DNA from: Paenibacillus sp. Soil522
GTDB taxonomy: Bacteria; Bacillota; Bacilli; Paenibacillales; Paenibacillaceae
Assembly: GCF_001428245.1 (NCBI RefSeq)
Contig: NZ_LMRV01000031.1
Coordinates: 40,666-104,665, forward strand
Reading direction: 5' to 3'
Length of the DNA stretch: 64,000 nucleotides
This document shows, one piece after another, positions 63,930 through 64,000 of this stretch. Under the pieces are notes generated by a model. The model had not been told where the DNA came from. It was given only the letters and a program-made list of their open reading frames with translations, and searched no databases. Made by a program: the position numbers and the translations under genes. The first letter of the stretch is position 1, and each line of letters opens with the position of its first letter.

Positions 63930-64000
63930 CCAACCCAACCCAACCCAACCCAACCCAACCCAACCCAACCCAACCCAACCCAACCCAACCCAACCCAACC
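63930..64000. repeat. CCAAC pentanucleotide tandem array (runs off the window)
   Basis: Fourteen uninterrupted copies of CCAAC, 71 bases, with no variation, reaching the last base of the window, so the full length is unknown. On the minus strand it would read as GWVGL repeats. Confidence 0.9.

Overview
The window looks like a chromosomal piece of a Paenibacillus-type, spore-forming member of the Bacillales. The support is moderate GC, strong AGGAGG ribosome binding sites with frequent GTG/TTG starts, intrinsic terminators, a spore-coat transglutaminase (tgl), a YheC/YheD-type spore coat ATP-grasp gene, OhrR/MccA/MccB/PucR of Bacillus type, and YesM/YesN-like two-component systems next to sugar ABC importers. 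No rRNA, tRNA, phage, IS element or CRISPR array was seen.

Layout. 1-8.2 kb: the 3' end of thrS, the mccA-mccB reverse transsulfuration pair, a soluble sensor kinase, a secreted coiled-coil protein behind a probable transcription attenuator, an AraC regulator, a SRPBCC protein and a HAD phosphatase. 8.3-15.7 kb: a SIMPL-domain protein, tgl, a frameshifted quinone oxidoreductase, and an AraC-Fur-box-siderophore importer block whose binding protein has an in-frame amber codon. 15.9-20.2 kb: a LacI-controlled sugar ABC importer. 20.4-27 kb: a CHASE2 nucleotide cyclase, a FecR-domain surface protein and an NHL/stalk protein, the last running without a stop into a methyltransferase. 27.1-32.4 kb: a second LacI regulator with four copies of its likely operator and a large secreted multidomain GH30 glycosidase. 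32.4-36.3 kb: a decayed SDR-hydrolase gene with its TetR regulator, an unrecognised protein and a lipoprotein GH43 arabinanase. 36.4-42.9 kb: two-component system plus sugar ABC importer. 43-49.8 kb: cyclophilin lipoprotein, degenerate CPBP membrane protein, a histidyl-tRNA synthetase behind a leader-peptide attenuator, glutathione peroxidase and ohrR sharing an operator-like sequence, and small genes. 49.9-54.2 kb: a three-gene operon (adenylate-forming ligase, sbnA, sbnB) predicted to make and perhaps activate L-2,3-diaminopropionate, divergent from the ATP-grasp gene. 54.2-54.9 kb: dense families of short palindromic repeats. 54.9-63.8 kb: ureide (allantoin) catabolism: pucR, a NitT/TauT-type ABC importer, allantoinase, allantoate amidohydrolase and the pucG aminotransferase. 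The window ends inside a CCAAC pentanucleotide array.

How it fits together. Most of the window is nutrient scavenging: plant polysaccharide (GH30, GH43 and two sugar importers under LacI, two-component and likely CcpA control), siderophore iron under Fur, purine-derived ureides, and sulfur amino acids. Several genes carry single lesions (yhdH-like, siderophore binding protein, SDR-hydrolase, DUF1761, and the NHL/methyltransferase junction), pointing either to real decay or to residual indel errors in the sequence. The most interesting unexplained items are the his-type attenuator at 45.1-45.3 kb, the diaminopropionate/ligase operon, the CHASE2-FecR-NHL set, the leader attenuator at 5.7 kb and the palindromic repeat families.
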